A stretch of 64,000 bases of DNA, taken from the NCBI RefSeq assembly GCF_029227915.1, contig NC_079880.1, positions 3,288,001 to 3,352,000 on the forward strand, in the 5' to 3' direction. A program made the position numbers and the translations under genes. Numbering within the stretch: position 1 is the first letter of the stretch; each line of letters begins with the position of its first letter. Below the pieces are notes generated by a model. That model saw nothing but the letters and a program-made list of their open reading frames with translations. It was not told the origin of the DNA and did no database searches. Source of the DNA: Hydractinia symbiolongicarpus (lineage: Eukaryota; Cnidaria; Hydrozoa; Anthoathecata; Hydractiniidae). Below are positions 1-14,529 of the stretch, piece by piece.

Positions 1-1016
1 AAATAGGTTTAATCGCCGGAAAACGAAAACCCGCGATTTCCCGTAAATCCGGGGCTTGGCCCGTATAGTCGAATGTATACAAAGAAAGTACCCTGTGAGT
101 AAACTCATTTTCAGAACGATTTTTTAAATTATTTTTTCACCACTAAAACGCATAAGACTTGTAGTTTTTAAAAATGTTTTCATTTTTGATGAGACGCTGA
201 ATAAAAGAAGTTCAATCGCCGGCAAAGGAAAACCCGCGATTTCCCGTAAATCCTGGACTCGGCCCGTATAGTCAAAAGTATACAAAGAAAGTACCCAGGG
301 AGTAAACTCATTTCCCAAACGATTTTTTAAATTATTATTTCACCAATAAAACGCATAAGACTTGTAGTTTTTAAAAATGTTTTCATTTTTGATGAGACGC
401 TGAATAAAAGCAGTTTAATCGCAGGCAAACGAAATCCCGCGTTTTCCCGTAAATCCGGGGCTTGGCCCGTATAGTCGAATGTATACAAAGAAAGTACCCA
501 GGGAGTAAACTCATTTCCCGAACGATTTTTTAAATTTTTTTTCACCACTAAAACACATGAGACTTGTAGTTTTCAAAAATGTTTTCATTTTTGATAAGAC
601 GCTTAATGAAATAGGTTTAATCGCCGGAAAACGAAAACCCGCGATTTCCCGTAAATCCGGGGCTTGGCCCGTATAGTCGAATGTATACAAAGAAAGTACC
701 CTGTGAGTAAACTCATTTTCAGAACGATTTTTTAAATTATTTTTTCACCACTAAAACGCATAAGACTTGTAGTTTTTAAAAATGTTTTCATTTTTGATGA
801 GACGCTGAATAAAAGAAGTTCAATCGCCGGCAAAGGAAAACCCGCGATTTCCCGTAAATCCTGGACTCGGCCCGTATAGTCAAAAGTATACAAAGAAAGT
901 ACCCAGGGAGTAAACTCATTTCCCAAACGATTTTTTAAATTATTATTTCACCAATAAAACGCATAAGACTTGTAGTTTTTAAAAATGTTTTCATTTTTGA
1001 TGAGACGCTGAATAAA
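1..1016. repeat. 608 bp three-monomer tandem duplication
   Basis: Positions 1-408 recur at 609-1016 with an offset of 608 bp, or three monomers. Unusual variants are conserved, such as GGAAAACG in place of GGCAAACG, CATTTTCAGAACG, and AGTTCAATCGCC. The two copies diverge after about 410/1018. This is a recent local amplification. Confidence 0.85.
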
Positions 1017-2399
1017 AGAAGTTTAATCGCCGGCAAACGAAAACCCGCGATTTCCCGTAAATCCCTTGCTTGGCCCGTATAGTCAAAAGTATACAAAGAA
1101 AGTACCCAGGGAGTAAACTCATTTCCCGAACGATTTTTTATATTATTTTTTTACCACTAAACGCATGAGACTTGTAGTTTTCAAAAATATTTTCATATTT
1201 GATGGGACGCTGAAGAAAAGAAGTTTAATCGCCGGCAAACGAAAATCCGCGATTTCCCGTGAATCCCGGACTCGGCCCGTATAGTCAAAAGTACACAAAG
1301 AAAGTACCCAGGGAGTAAACTCATTTCCCGAACGATTTTTTAAATTATTTTTTCACCACAAAAACGCATGAGACTTGTAGTTTTCAAAAATGTTTTCATT
1401 TTTGATGAGACGCTGAATAAAAGAAGTTTAATCGCCGGCAAACGAAAACACGCGATTTCCCGTAAATCCCGGGCTTGGCCCGTATAGTCAAAAGTATACA
1501 AAGAAAGTACCCAGGGAGTAAACTCATTCCCCGAACGATTTTTTAAATTACTTTTTCACCACTAAAACGCATGAGACTTGTAGTTTTCAAAAATGTTTTC
1601 ATTTTTGATGAGACGCTGAATAAAAGAAGTTTAATCGCCGGCAAACGAAAACCTGCGATTTCCCTAAATGCCGGACTCGGCCCGTATAGTCAAAAGTATA
1701 CAAAGAAAGTACCCAGGGAGTAAACTCATTTCCAGAACGATTTTTTAATATTTTTTTTTCACCACTAAAACGCATAAGACTTGTAGTTTTTAAAAATGTT
1801 TTCATTTTTGATGAGACGCTGAATAACAGAAGTTTAATCGCCGGCAAACGAAAACCCGCGATTTCCCGTAAATCCCGGGCTTGGCCCGTATAGTCAAAAG
1901 TATACAAAGAAAGTACCCAGGGAGTAAACTCATTTCCCGAACGATTTTTTATATTATTTTTTTACCACTAAACGCATGAGACTTGTAGTTTTCAAAAATA
2001 TTTTCATATTTGATGGGACGCTGAATAAATGAAGTTTAATCGCCGGCAAACGAAAATCCGCGTTTTCCCGTAAATCCCGGACTCGGCCCGTATAGTCAAA
2101 AGTATACAAAGAAAGTACCCAGGGAGTAAACTCATTTCCCGAACGATTTTTTAAATTATTTTTTCACCACTAAAACGCATGAGACTTGTAGTTGTCAAAA
2201 ATGTTTTCATTTTTGATGAGACGCTTAATGAAAGAGGTTTAATCGCCGGCAAACGAAATCCCGCGTTTTCCCGTAAATCCGGGGCTTGGCCCGTATAGTC
2301 GAATGTATACAAAGAAAGTACCCAGGGAGTTATCTCACTTCCCGAACGATTTTTTAATTTTTTTTTCACCACTAAAACGCATGAGACTTGTAGTTTTCA

Positions 2400-5250
2400 A
2401 AAATGTTTTCATTTTTGATGAGACGCTGAAAAAAAGAAGTTTAATCGCCGGCGAACGAAAACCCGCGATTTCCCGTAAATCCCGGGCTTGGCCCGTATAG
2501 TCAAAAGTATACAAAGAAAGTACCCAGCGAGTAAACTCATTTCCCGAACGATTTTTTAAATTACTTTTTCACCACTAAAACGCATGAGACTTGTAGTTTT
2601 CAAAAATGTTTTCATTTTTGATGAGACGCTGAATAAAAGAAGTTTAATCGCCGGCAAACGAAAACCCGCGATTTCCCGTAAATCCCGGGCTTGGCCCGTA
2701 TAGTCAAAAGTATACAAAGAAAGTACCCAGGGAGTAAACTCATTCCCCGAACGATTTTTTAAATTACTTTTTCACCACTAAAACGCATGAGACTTGTAGT
2801 TTTTAAAAATGTTTTCATTTTTGATGAGACGCTGAATAAAAGAAGTTTAATTGCCGGCAAACGAAAACCTGCGATTTCCCGTAAATCCTGGACTCGGCCC
2901 GTATAGTCGAATGTATACAAAGAAAGTACCCAGGGAGTAAACTCATTTCCCGAACGATTTTTTAAATTACTTTTTCACCACTAAAACGCATGAGACTTGT
3001 AGTTTTCAAAAATGTTTTCATTTTTGATGAGACGCTGAATAAAAGCAGTTTAATCGCCGGCAAACGAAAATCTGCGATTTCCCTAAATGCCGGACTCGGC
3101 CCGTATAGTCAAAAGTATACAAAGAAAGTACCCAGGGAGTAAACTCATTTCCAGAACGATTTTTTAATTTTTTTTTTCACCACTAAAACGCATAACACTT
3201 GTTGTTTTTAAAAATGTTTTCATTTTTGATGAGACGCTGAATAACAGAAGTTTAATCGCCGGCAAACGAAAACCCGCGATTTCCCGTAAATCCCGGGCTT
3301 GGCCCGTATAGTCAAAAGTATACAAAGAAAGTACCCAGGGAGTAAACTCATTTCCCGAACGATTTTTTATATTATTTTTTTACCACTAAACGCATGAGAC
3401 TTGTAGTTTTCAAAAATATTTTCATATTTGATGGGACGCTGAATAAATGAAGTTTAATCGCCGGCAAACGAAAATCCGCGATTTCCCGTAAATCCCGGAC
3501 TCGGCCCGTATAGTCAAAAGTATACAAAGAAAGTACCCAGGGAGTAAACTCATTTCCCGAACGATTTTTTAAATTACTTTTTTAACACTAAAACGCATGA
3601 GACTTGTAGTTTTCAAAAATGTTTTCATTTTTGATGAGACGCTTAATGAAAGAGGTTTAATCGTCGGAAAACGAAAACCCGCGATTTCCCGTAAATCCCG
3701 GGCTTGGCCCGTATAGTCGAATGTATACAAAGAAAGTACCCTGTGGGTAAACTCATTTCCAGAACGATTTTTTAAATTATTTTTTCACCACTAAAACGCA
3801 TAAGACTTGTAGTTTGTAAAAATGTTTTCATTTTTGATGAGACGCTGAATAAAAGAAGTTTAATCGCCGGCAAACGAAAACCCGTGATTTCCCGTAAATC
3901 CCGGCTTGGCCCGTATAGTCAAAAGTATACAAAGAAAGTACCCAGGGAGTAAACTCATTTCCCGAACGATTTTTTAAATTATTTTTTCACCACTAAAACG
4001 CATGAGACTTGTAGTTTTCAAAAATGTTTTCATTTTTGATGAGACGCTGAATAAAAGAAGTTTAATCGCCGGCAAACGAAAACCCGCGATTTCCCGTAAA
4101 TCCCGGGCTTGGCCCGTATAGTCAAAAGTATACAAAGAAAGTACCCAGCGAGTAAACTCATTTCCCGAACGATTTTTTAAATTACTTTTTCACCACTAAA
4201 ACGCATGAGACTTGTAGTTTTCAAAAATGTTTTCATTTTTGATGAGACGCTGAATAAAAGAAGTTTAATCGCCGGCAAACGAAAACCCGCGATTTCCCGT
4301 AAATCCCGGGCTTGGCCCGTATAGTCAAAAGTATACAAAGAAAGTACCCAGGGAGTAAACTCATTCCCCGAACGATTTTTTAAATTACTTTTTCACCACT
4401 AAAACGCATGAGACTTGTAGTTTTTAAAAATGTTTTCATTTTTGATGAGACGCTGAATAAAAGAAGTTTAATTGCCGGCAAACGAAAACCTGCGATTTCC
4501 CGTAAATCCTGGACTCGGCCCGTATAGTCGAATGTATACAAAGAAAGTACCCAGGGAGTAAACTCATTTCCCGAACGATTTTTTAAATTACTTTTTCACC
4601 ACTAAAACGCATGAGACTTGTAGTTTTCAAAAATGTTTTCATTTTTGATGAGACGCTGAATAAAAGCAGTTTAATCGCCGGCAAACGAAAATCTGCGATT
4701 TCCCTAAATGCCGGACTCGGCCCGTATAGTCAAAAGTATACAAAGAAAGTACCCAGGGAGTAAACTCATTTCCAGAACGATTTTTTAATTTTTTTTTTCA
4801 CCACTAAAACGCATAACACTTGTTGTTTTTAAAAATGTTTTCATTTTTGATGAGACGCTGAATAACAGAAGTTTAATCGCCGGCAAACGAAAACCCGCGA
4901 TTTCCCGTAAATCCCGGGCTTGGCCCGTATAGTCAAAAGTATACAAAGCAAGTACCCAGGGAGTAAACTCATTTCCCGAACGATTTTTTATATTATTTTT
5001 TTACCACTAAACGCATGAGACTTGTAGTTTTCAAAAATATTTTCATATTTGATGGGACGCTGAATAAATGAAGTTTAATCGCCGGCAAACGAAAATCCGC
5101 GATTTCCCGTAAATCCCGGACTCGGCCCGTATAGTCAAAAGTATACAAAGAAAGTACCCAGGGAGTAAACTCATTTCCCGAACGATTTTTTAAATTATTT
5201 TTTCACCACTAAAACGCATGAGACTTGTAGTTGTCAAAAATGTTTTCATT
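2400..5250. repeat. ~1,621 bp (8-monomer) tandem duplication
   Basis: The block from about 2.4 to 3.6 kb recurs at about 4.0 to 5.2 kb. The rare variant TTAATTGCCGG is at 2849 and 4470, and GCATAACACTTGTTG is at 3190 and 4811, both giving an offset of 1,621 bp. The variant order in between is also the same. Eight monomers is a recurrent exchange unit in this array. Confidence 0.8.
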
Positions 5251-6199
5251 TTTGATGAGACGCTTAATGAAAGAGGTTTAATCGCCGGCAAACGAAATCC
5301 CGCGTTTTCCCGTAAATCCGGGGCTTGGCCCGTATAGTCGAATGTATACAAAGAAAGTACCCAGGGAGTAATCTCACTTCCCGAACGATTTTTTAATTTT
5401 TTTTTTCACCACTAAAACGCATGAGACTTGTAGTTTTCAAAAATGTTTTCATTTTTGATGAGACGCTGAAAAAAAGAAGTTTAATCGACGGCAAACGAAA
5501 ACCCGCGATTTCCCGTAAATCCCGGGCTTGGCCCGTATAGTCAAAAGAATACAAGGAAAGTACCCAGCGAGTAAACTCATTTCCCGAACGATTTTTTAAA
5601 TTACTTTTTCAACACTAAAACGCATGAGACTTGTAGTTTTCAAAAATGTTTTCATTTTTGATGAGACGCTTAATGAAAGAGGTTTAATCGTCGGAAAACG
5701 AAAACCCGCGATTTCCCGTAAATCCCGGGCTTGGCCCGTATAGTCGAATGTATACAAAGAAAGTACCCTGTGGGTAAACTCATTTCCAGAACGATTTTTT
5801 AAATTATTTTTTCACCACTAAAACGCATAAGACTTGTAGTTTTTAAAAATGTTTTCATTTTTGATGAGACGCTGAATAAAAGAAGTTTAATCGCCGGCAA
5901 ACGAAAACCCGTGATTTCCCGTAAATCCCGGCTTGGCCCGTATAGTCAAAAGTATACAAAGAAAGTACCCAGGGAGTAAACTCATTTCCCGAACGATTTT
6001 TTAAATTATTTTTTCACCACTAAAACGCATGAGACTTGTAGTTTTCAAAAATGTTTTCATTTTTGATGAGACGCTGAATAAAAGAAGTTTAATCGCCGGC
6101 AAACGAAAACCCGTGATTTCCCGTAAATCCCGGCTTGGCCCGTATAGTCGAATGTATACAAAGAAAGTACCCTGTGAATAAACTCATTTCCAGAACGAT

Positions 6200-8450
6200 T
6201 TTTTAAATTATTTTTTCACCACTAAAACGCATAACACTTGTAGTTTTTAAAAATGTTTTCATTTTTGATGAGACGCAGAATAAAAGAAGTTTAATCGCCG
6301 GCAAACGAAAACCCGCTATTTCCCGTAAATCCCGGATTCGGCCCGTATAGTCAAAAGTATACAAGGAAAGTACCCAGTGAGTAAACTCATTTCCCGAACG
6401 AATTTTTAAATTATTTTTTCACCACTAAAACGCATGAGACTTGTAGTTTTCAGAAATGTTTTCATTTTTGATGAGACGCTTAATAAAAGTGGTTTAATCG
6501 CCGGCAAACGAAAACCCGCGATTTCCCGTAAATCCCGGGCTTGGCCCGTATAGTCGAATGTATACAAAGAAAGTACACTGTGAGTAAACTCATTTCCAAA
6601 ACGATTTTTTAAATTATCTTTTCACCACTAAAACGCTTGAGACTTGTAGTTTTCAAAAATGTTTTCATTTTTGATGAGACGCTGAATAAAAGAAGTTTAA
6701 TCGCCGGCAAACGAAAACCCGCCATTTCCCGTAAACCTCGGACTCGGCCCGCAGAGTCAAAAGTATACAAAGAAAGTACCCAGGAAGTAAACTCATTTCC
6801 CGAACGATTTTTTAAATTACTTTTTCACCACTAAAACGCATGAGACTTGTAGTTTTTAAAAATGTTTTCATTTTTGATGAGACGCTGAATAAAAGAAGTT
6901 TAATTGCCGGCAAACGAAAACCTGCGATTTCCCGTAAATCCTGGACTCGGCCCGTATAGTCGAATGTATACAAAGAAAGTACCCAGGGAGTAAACTCATT
7001 TCCCGAACGATTTTTTAAATTACTTTTTCACCACTAAAACGCATGAGACTTGTAGTTTTCAAAAATGTTTTCATTTTTGATGAGACGCTGAATAAAAGCA
7101 GTTTAATCGCCGGCAAACGAAAATCTGCGATTTCCCTAAATGCCGGACTCGGCCCGTATAGTCAAAAGTATACAAAGAAAGTACCCAGGGAGTAAACTCA
7201 TTTCCAGAACGATTTTTTAAATTACTTTTTCACCACTAAAACGCATGAGACTTGTAGTTTTTAAAAATGTTTTCATTTTTGATGAGACGCTGAATAAAAG
7301 AAGTTTAATCGCAGGCAAACGAAAACCTGCGATTTCCCGTAAATCCCGGACTCGGCCCGTATAGTCAAAAGTATACAAAGAAAGTACCCGGGGTGTAAAC
7401 TCATTTCCCGAACGATTTTTTAAATTATTATTTCACCACTAAAGCCCATGAGACTTGTTGTTTTTAAAAATGTTTTCATTTTTGATGGGACGCTTAGTAA
7501 AAGAGGTTTAATCGCCGGCAAACGAAATCCCGCGATTTCCCGTAAATCCCGGGCTTGGCCCGTATAGTCGAATGTATACAAAGAAAGTACCCAGGAAGTA
7601 AACTCATTTCCCGAACGATTTTTTAAATTTTTTTTTCACCACTAAAACGCATGAGACTTGTAGTTTTCAAAAATGTTTTCATTTTTGATGAGACGCTTAA
7701 TGAAAGAGGTTTAATCGCCGGCAAACGAAAACCCGCGATTTCCCCGGGCTTGGCCCGTATAGTCGAATGTATACAAAGAAAGTACCCTGTGAATAAACTC
7801 ATTTCCAGAACGATTTTTTAAATTATTTTTTCACCACTAAAACGGATAACACTTGTAGTTTTTAAAAATGTTTTCATTTTTGATGAGACGCAGAATAAAA
7901 GAAGTTTAATCGCCGGCAAACGAAAACCCGCTATTTCCCGTAAATCCCGGATTCGGCCCGTATAGTCAAAAGTATACAAGGAAAGTACCCAGTGAGTAAA
8001 CTCATTTCCCGAACGAATTTTTAAATTATTTTTTCACCACTAAAACGCACGAGACTTGTAGTTTTCAGAAATGTTTTCATTTTTGATGAGACGCTTAATA
8101 AAAGTGGTTTAATCGCCGGCAAACGAAAACCCGCGATTTCCCGTAAATCCCGGGCTTGGCCCGTATAGTCGAATGTATACAAAGAAAGTACACTGTGAGT
8201 AAACTCATTTCCAAAACGATTTTTTAAATTATCTTTTCACCACTAAAACGCTTGAGACTTGTAGTTTTCAAAAATGTTTTCATTTTTGATGAGACGCTGA
8301 ATAAAAGAAGTTTAATCGCCGGCAAACGAAAACCCGCCATTTCCCGTAAACCTCGGACTCGGCCCGCAGAGTCAAAAGTATACAAAGAAAGTACCCAGGG
8401 AGTAAACTCATTTCCCGAACGATTTTTTAAATTATTTTTTCACCACTAAA
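6200..8450. repeat. ~1,615 bp (8-monomer) duplication carrying an 8 bp deletion
   Basis: A block at about 6.2-6.84 kb recurs at about 7.8-8.45 kb with an offset of 1,615 bp; for example, the variants CGCTTGAGAC and GGCCCGCAGAGTC appear in both. The offset is 8-9 bp short of eight monomers. One monomer in between has lost eight bases at about 7740, where GATTTCCCGTAAATCCCGGG has become GATTTCCCCGGG. That accounts for most of the shortfall. Confidence 0.75.
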
Positions 8451-11400
8451 ACGCATGAGACTTGTAGTTTTCAAAAATGTTTTCATTTTTGATGAGACGG
8501 TGAATAAAAGAAGTTTAATCGTCGGCAAACGAAAACCTGCGATTTCCCGTAAATCCCGGACTCGGCCCGTATAGTCAAAAGTATACAAAGAAAGTACCCA
8601 GGGTGTAAACTCATTTCCCGAACGATTTTTTAAATTATTATTTCACCACTAAAGCCCATGAGACTTGTAGTTGTTAAAAATATTTTCCTTTTTGATGAGA
8701 CGCTGAATAAAAGAAGTTTAATCGCCGGCAAACGAAAACCTGCGATTTCCCGTAAATCCTGGACTCGGCCCGCAGAGTCAAAAGTATACAAAGAAAGTAC
8801 CCAGGGAGTAAACTCATTTCCCGAACGATTTTTTAAATTATTTTTTCACCACTAAAACGCATGAGACTTGTAGTTTTTAAAAATGTTTTCATTTTTGATG
8901 AGACGGTGAATAAAAGAAGTTTAATCGCGGGCAAACGAAAACCTGCGATTTCCCGTAAATCCCGGACTCGGCCCGTATAGTCAAAAGTATACAAAGAAAG
9001 TACCCAGGGTGTAAACTCATTTCCCGAACGATTTTTTAAATTATTATTTCACTACTAAAGCCCATGAGAGTTGTAGTTGTTAAAAATATTTTCCTTTTTG
9101 ATGAGACGCTGAATAAAAGAAGTTTAATCGCCGGCAAACGAAAACCTGCGATTTCCCGTAACTCCTGGACTCGGCCCGTATAGTCAAAAGTATACAAAGA
9201 AAGTACCCAGGGTGTAAACTCATTTCCCGAACGATTTTTTAAATTATTATTTCACCACTAAAGCCCATGAGACTTGTAGTATTTAAAAATATTTTCATTT
9301 TTGATGAGACGCTGAATAAAAGAAGTTTAATCGCCGGCAAACGAAAACCGGCGACTTCCCGTAAATCCCGGACTCGGCCCGTATAGTCAAAAGTATACAA
9401 AGAAAGTACCCAGGGAGTAAACTCATTTCCCGAACGATTTTTTAAATTATTTTTTCACCACTAAAACGCATGAGACTTGTAGTTTTTAAAAATGTTTTCA
9501 TTTTTGATGAGACGCTGAATAAAAGAAGTTTAATTGCCGGCAAACGAAAACCCGCGTCTTCCCGTAAATCCCGGACTTGGCCCGTATAGTCAAAAGTATA
9601 CAAAGAAAGTACCCAGGGAGTAAACTCATTTCTCGAACGTTTTTTTAAATTATTTTTTCACCACTAAAACGCATGAGACTTGTACTTTTCAAAAATGTTT
9701 TCATTTTTGATGAGACGCTGAATAAAAGAAGTTTAATCGCCGGCAAACGAAAACCTGCGATTTCCCGTAAATCCCGGTCTCGGCCCGTATAGTCAAAAGT
9801 ATACAAGGAAAGTACCCAGTGAGTAAACTCATTTCCCTAACGATTTTTTAAATTATTTTTTCACCACTAAAACGCATGAGACTTGTAGTTTTCAAAAATG
9901 TTTTCATTTTTGATGAGACGCTGAATAAAAGAAGTTTAATCGCCGGCAAACGAACACCTGCGATTCCCCGTAAATCCCGGACTCGGCCCGTATAGTCAAT
10001 AGTATACAAAGAAAGTACCCAGGGTGTAAACTCATTTCCCGAACGATTTTTTAAATTATTTTTTCAACACTAAAACGCATGAGACTTGTAGTTTTAAAAA
10101 ATGTTTTCATTTTTGATGAGACGCTGAATAAAAGAAGTTTAATCGCCGGCAAACGAAAACCTGCGATTTCCCGTAAATCCCGGACTCGGCCCGCATAGTC
10201 AAAAGTATACAAAGAAAGTAGCCAGGGTGTAAACTCATTTCCCGAACGATTTTTTAAGTTATTATTTCACCACTAAAGCCCATGAGACTTGTAGTATTTA
10301 AAAATATTTTCATTTTTGATGAGACGCTGAATAAAAGAAGTTTAATCGCCGGCAAACGAAAACCCGCGACTTCCCGTAAATCCCGGACTCGGCCCGTATA
10401 GTCAAAAGTATACAAAGAAAGTACCCAGGGAGTAAACTCATTTCCCGAACGATTTTTTAAATTATTTTTTCACCACTAAAACGCATGAGACTTGTAGTTT
10501 TCAGAAATGTTTTCATTTTTGATGAGACGCTTAATAAAAGTGGTTTAATCGCCGGCAAACGAAAACCCGCGATTTCCCGAAAATCCGGGGCTTGGCCCGT
10601 ACAGTCGAATGTATACAAAGAAAGTACCCTGTGAGTAAACTCATTTCCAAAACAATTTTTTAAATTATCTTTTCACCACTAAAACGCTTGAGACTTGTAG
10701 TTTTCAAAAATGTTTTCATTTTTGATGAGACGCTGAATAAAAGAAGTTTAATCGCCGGCAAACGAAAACCCGCGACTTCCCGTAAATCCCGGACTCGGCC
10801 CGTATAGTCAAAAGTATACAAAGAAAGTACCCAGTGAGTAAACTCATTTCCCTAACGATTTTTTAAATTATTTTTTCACCACTAAAACGCATGAGACTTG
10901 TAGTTTTCAAAAATGTTTTCATTTTTGATGAGACGCTGAATAAAAGAAGTTTAATCGCCGGCAAACGAACACCTGCGATTCCCCGTAAATCCCGGACTCG
11001 GCCCGTATAGTCAATAGTATACAAAGAAAGTACCCAGGGTGTAAACTCATTTCCCGAACGATTTTTTAAATTATTTTTTCACCACTAAAACGCATGAGAC
11101 TTGTAGTTTTCAGAAATGTTTTCATTTTTGATGAGACGCTTAATAAAAGTGGTTTAATCGCCGGCAAACGAAAACCCGCGATTTCCCGAAAATCCGGGGC
11201 TTGGCCCGTACAGTCGAATGTATACAAAGAAAGCACCCTGTGAGTAAACTCATTTCCAAAACAATTTTTTAAATTATCTTTTCACCACTAAAACGCTTGA
11301 GACTTGTAGTTTTCAAAAATGTTTTCATTTTTGATGAGACGCTGAATAAAAGAAGTTTAATCGCCGGCAAACGAAAACCCGCGACTTCCCGTAAATCCCG

Positions 11401-14400
11401 GACTCGGCCCGTATAGTCAAAAGTATACAAAGAAAGTACCCAGGGAGTAAACTCATTTCCCGAACGATTTTTTAAATTATTTTTTCACCACTAAAACGCA
11501 TGAGACTTGTAGTTTTCAGAAATGTTTTCATTTTTGATGAGACGCTTAATAAAAGTGGTTTAATCGCCGGCAAACGAAAACCCGCGATTTCCCGAAAATC
11601 CGGGGCTTGGCCCGTATAGTCGAATGTATACAAAGAAAGTACCCTGTGAGTAAACTCATTTCCAAAACAATTTTTTAAATTATCTTTTCACCACTAAAAC
11701 GCTTGAGACTTGTAGTTTTCAAAAATGTTTTCATTTTTGATGAGACGCTGAATAAAAGAAGTTTAATCGCCGGCAAACGAAAACCCGCCATTTCCCGCAA
11801 AGCCCGGACTCTGCCCGCATAGTCAAAAGTATACAAAGAAAGTACCCAGGGAGTAAACTCATTTCCCGAACGATTTTTTAAATTATTTTTTCACCACTAA
11901 AACGCATGAGACTTGTAGTTTTCAAAAATGTTTTCATTTTTGATGAGACGCTGAATAAAAGAAGTTTAATCGCCGGCAAACGAAAACCTGCGATTTCCCG
12001 TAAATCCCGGACTCGGCCCGTATAGTCAAAAGTATACAAAGAAAGTACCCAGGGTGTAAACTCAATTCCCGAACGATTTTTTAAATTATTATTTCACCAT
12101 TAAAGCCCATGAGACTTGTAGTATTTAAAAATATTTTCATTTTTGATGAGACGCTGAATAAAAGAGGTTTAATCGCCGGCAAACGAAAACCTGCGATTTC
12201 CCGTAAATCCCGGACTCGGCCCGTATAGTCAAAAGTATACAAAGAAAGTACCCAGGGTGTAAACTCATTTCCCGAACGATTTTTTAAATTATTATTTCAC
12301 CACTAAAGCCCATGAGACTTGTAGTATTTAAAAATATTTTCATTTTTGATGAGACGCTGAATAAAAGAAGTTTAATCGCCGGCAAACGAAAACCCGCGAC
12401 TTCCCGTAAATCCCGGACTCGGCCCGTATAGTCAAAAGTATACAAAGAAAGTACCCAGGGAGTAAACTCATTTCCCGAACGATTTTTTAAATTATTTTTT
12501 CACCACTAAAACGCATGAGACTTGTAGTTTTCAAAAATGTTTTCATTTTTGATGAGACGCTGAATAAAAGAAGTTTAATCGCCGGCAAACGAAAACCTGC
12601 GATTTCCCGTAAATCCCGGACTCGGCCCGTATAGTCAAAAGTATACAAAGAAAGTACCCAGGGTGTAAACTCATTTCCCGAACGATTTTTTAAATTATTA
12701 TTTCACCATTAAAGCCCATGAGACTTGTAGTATTTAAAAATATTTTCATTTTTGATGAGACGCTGAATAAAAGAGGTTTAATCGCCGGCAAACGAAAACC
12801 TGCGATTTCCCGTAAATCCCGGACTCGGCCCGTATAGTCAAAAGTATACAAAGAAAGTACCCAGGGTGTAAACTCATTTCCCGAACGATTTTTTAAATTA
12901 TTATTTCACCACTAAAGCCCATGAGACTTGTAGTATTTAAAAATATTTTCATTTTTGATGAGACGCTGAATAAAAGAAGTTTAATCGCCGGCAAACGAAA
13001 ACCCGCGACTTCCCGTAAATCCCGGACTCGGCCCGTATAGTCAAAAGTATACAAAGAAAGTACCCAGGGAGTAAACTCATTTCCCGAACGATTTTTTAAA
13101 TTATTTTTTCACCACTAAAACGCATGAGACTTGTAGTTTTTAAAAATGTTTTCATTTTTGATGAGACGCTGAATAAAAGAAGTTTAATTGCCGGCAAACG
13201 AAAACCCGCGTCTGCCCGTAAATCCCGGACTCAGCCCGTATAGTCAAAAGTATACAAAGAAAGTACCCAGGGAGTAAACTCATTTCCCAAACGATATTTT
13301 AAATTAATTTTCACCACTAAAACGCATGAGACTTGTACTTTTCAAAAATGTTTTCATTTTTGATGAGACGCTGAATAAAAGAAGTTTAATCGCCGGCAAA
13401 CGAAAACCTGCGATTTCCCGTAAATCCCGGTCTCGGCCCGTATAGTCAAAAGTATACAAGGAAAGTACCCAGTGAGTAAACTCATTTCCCTAACGATTTT
13501 TTAAATTATTTTTTCACCACTAAAACGCATGAGACTTGTAGTTTTCAAAAATGTTTTCATTTTTGATGAGACGCTGAATAAAAGAAGTTTAATCGCCGGC
13601 AAACGAACACCTGCGATTCCCCGTAAATCCCGGACTCGGCCCGTATAGTCAATAGTATACAAAGAAAGTACCCAGGGTGTAAACTCATTTCCCGAACGAT
13701 TTTTTAAATTATTTTTTCAACACTAAAACGCATGAGACTTGTAGTTTTAAAAAATGTTTTCATTTTTGATGAGACGCTGAATAAAAGAAGTTTAATCGCC
13801 GGCAAACGAAAACCTGCGATTTCCCGTAAATCCCGGACTCGGCCCGCATAGTCAAAAGTATACAAAGAAAGTAGCCAGGGTGTAAACTCATTTCCCGAAC
13901 GATTTTTTAAGTTATTATTTCACCACTAAAGCCCATGAGACTTGTAGTATTTAAAAATATTTTCATTTTTGATGAGACGCTGAATAAAAGAAGTTTAATC
14001 GCCGGCAAACGAAAACCCGCGACTTCCCGTAAATCCCGGACTCGGCCCGTATAGTCAAAAGTATACAAAGAAAGTACCCAGGGAGTAAACTCATTTCCCG
14101 AACGATTTTTTAAATTATTTTTTCACCACTAAAACGCATGAGACTTGTAGTTTTCAGAAATGTTTTCATTTTTGATGAGACGCTTAATAAAAGTGGTTTA
14201 ATCGCCGGCAAACGAAAACCCGCGATTTCCCGAAAATCCGGGGCTTGGCCCGTACAGTCGAATGTATACAAAGAAAGTACCCTGTGAGTAAACTCATTTC
14301 CAAAACAATTTTTTAAATTATCTTTTCACCACTAAAACGCTTGAGACTTGTAGTTTTCAAAAATGTTTTCATTTTTGATGAGACGCTGAATAAAAGAAGT

Positions 14401-14529
14401 TTAATCGCCGGCAAACGAAAACCCGCGACTTCCCGTAAATCCCGGACTCGGCCCGTATAGTCAAAAGTATACAAAGAAAGTACCCAGGGAGTAAACTCAT
14501 TTCCCGAACGATTTTTTAAATTATTTTTT

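Noticed and set aside
200-260. CENP-B box-like TTTCGTTTGCCGGCGA on the minus strand of monomers.
   Set aside because: It shares TTCG with the CENP-B consensus but lacks the central A and the CGGG core, so it is not a credible match.
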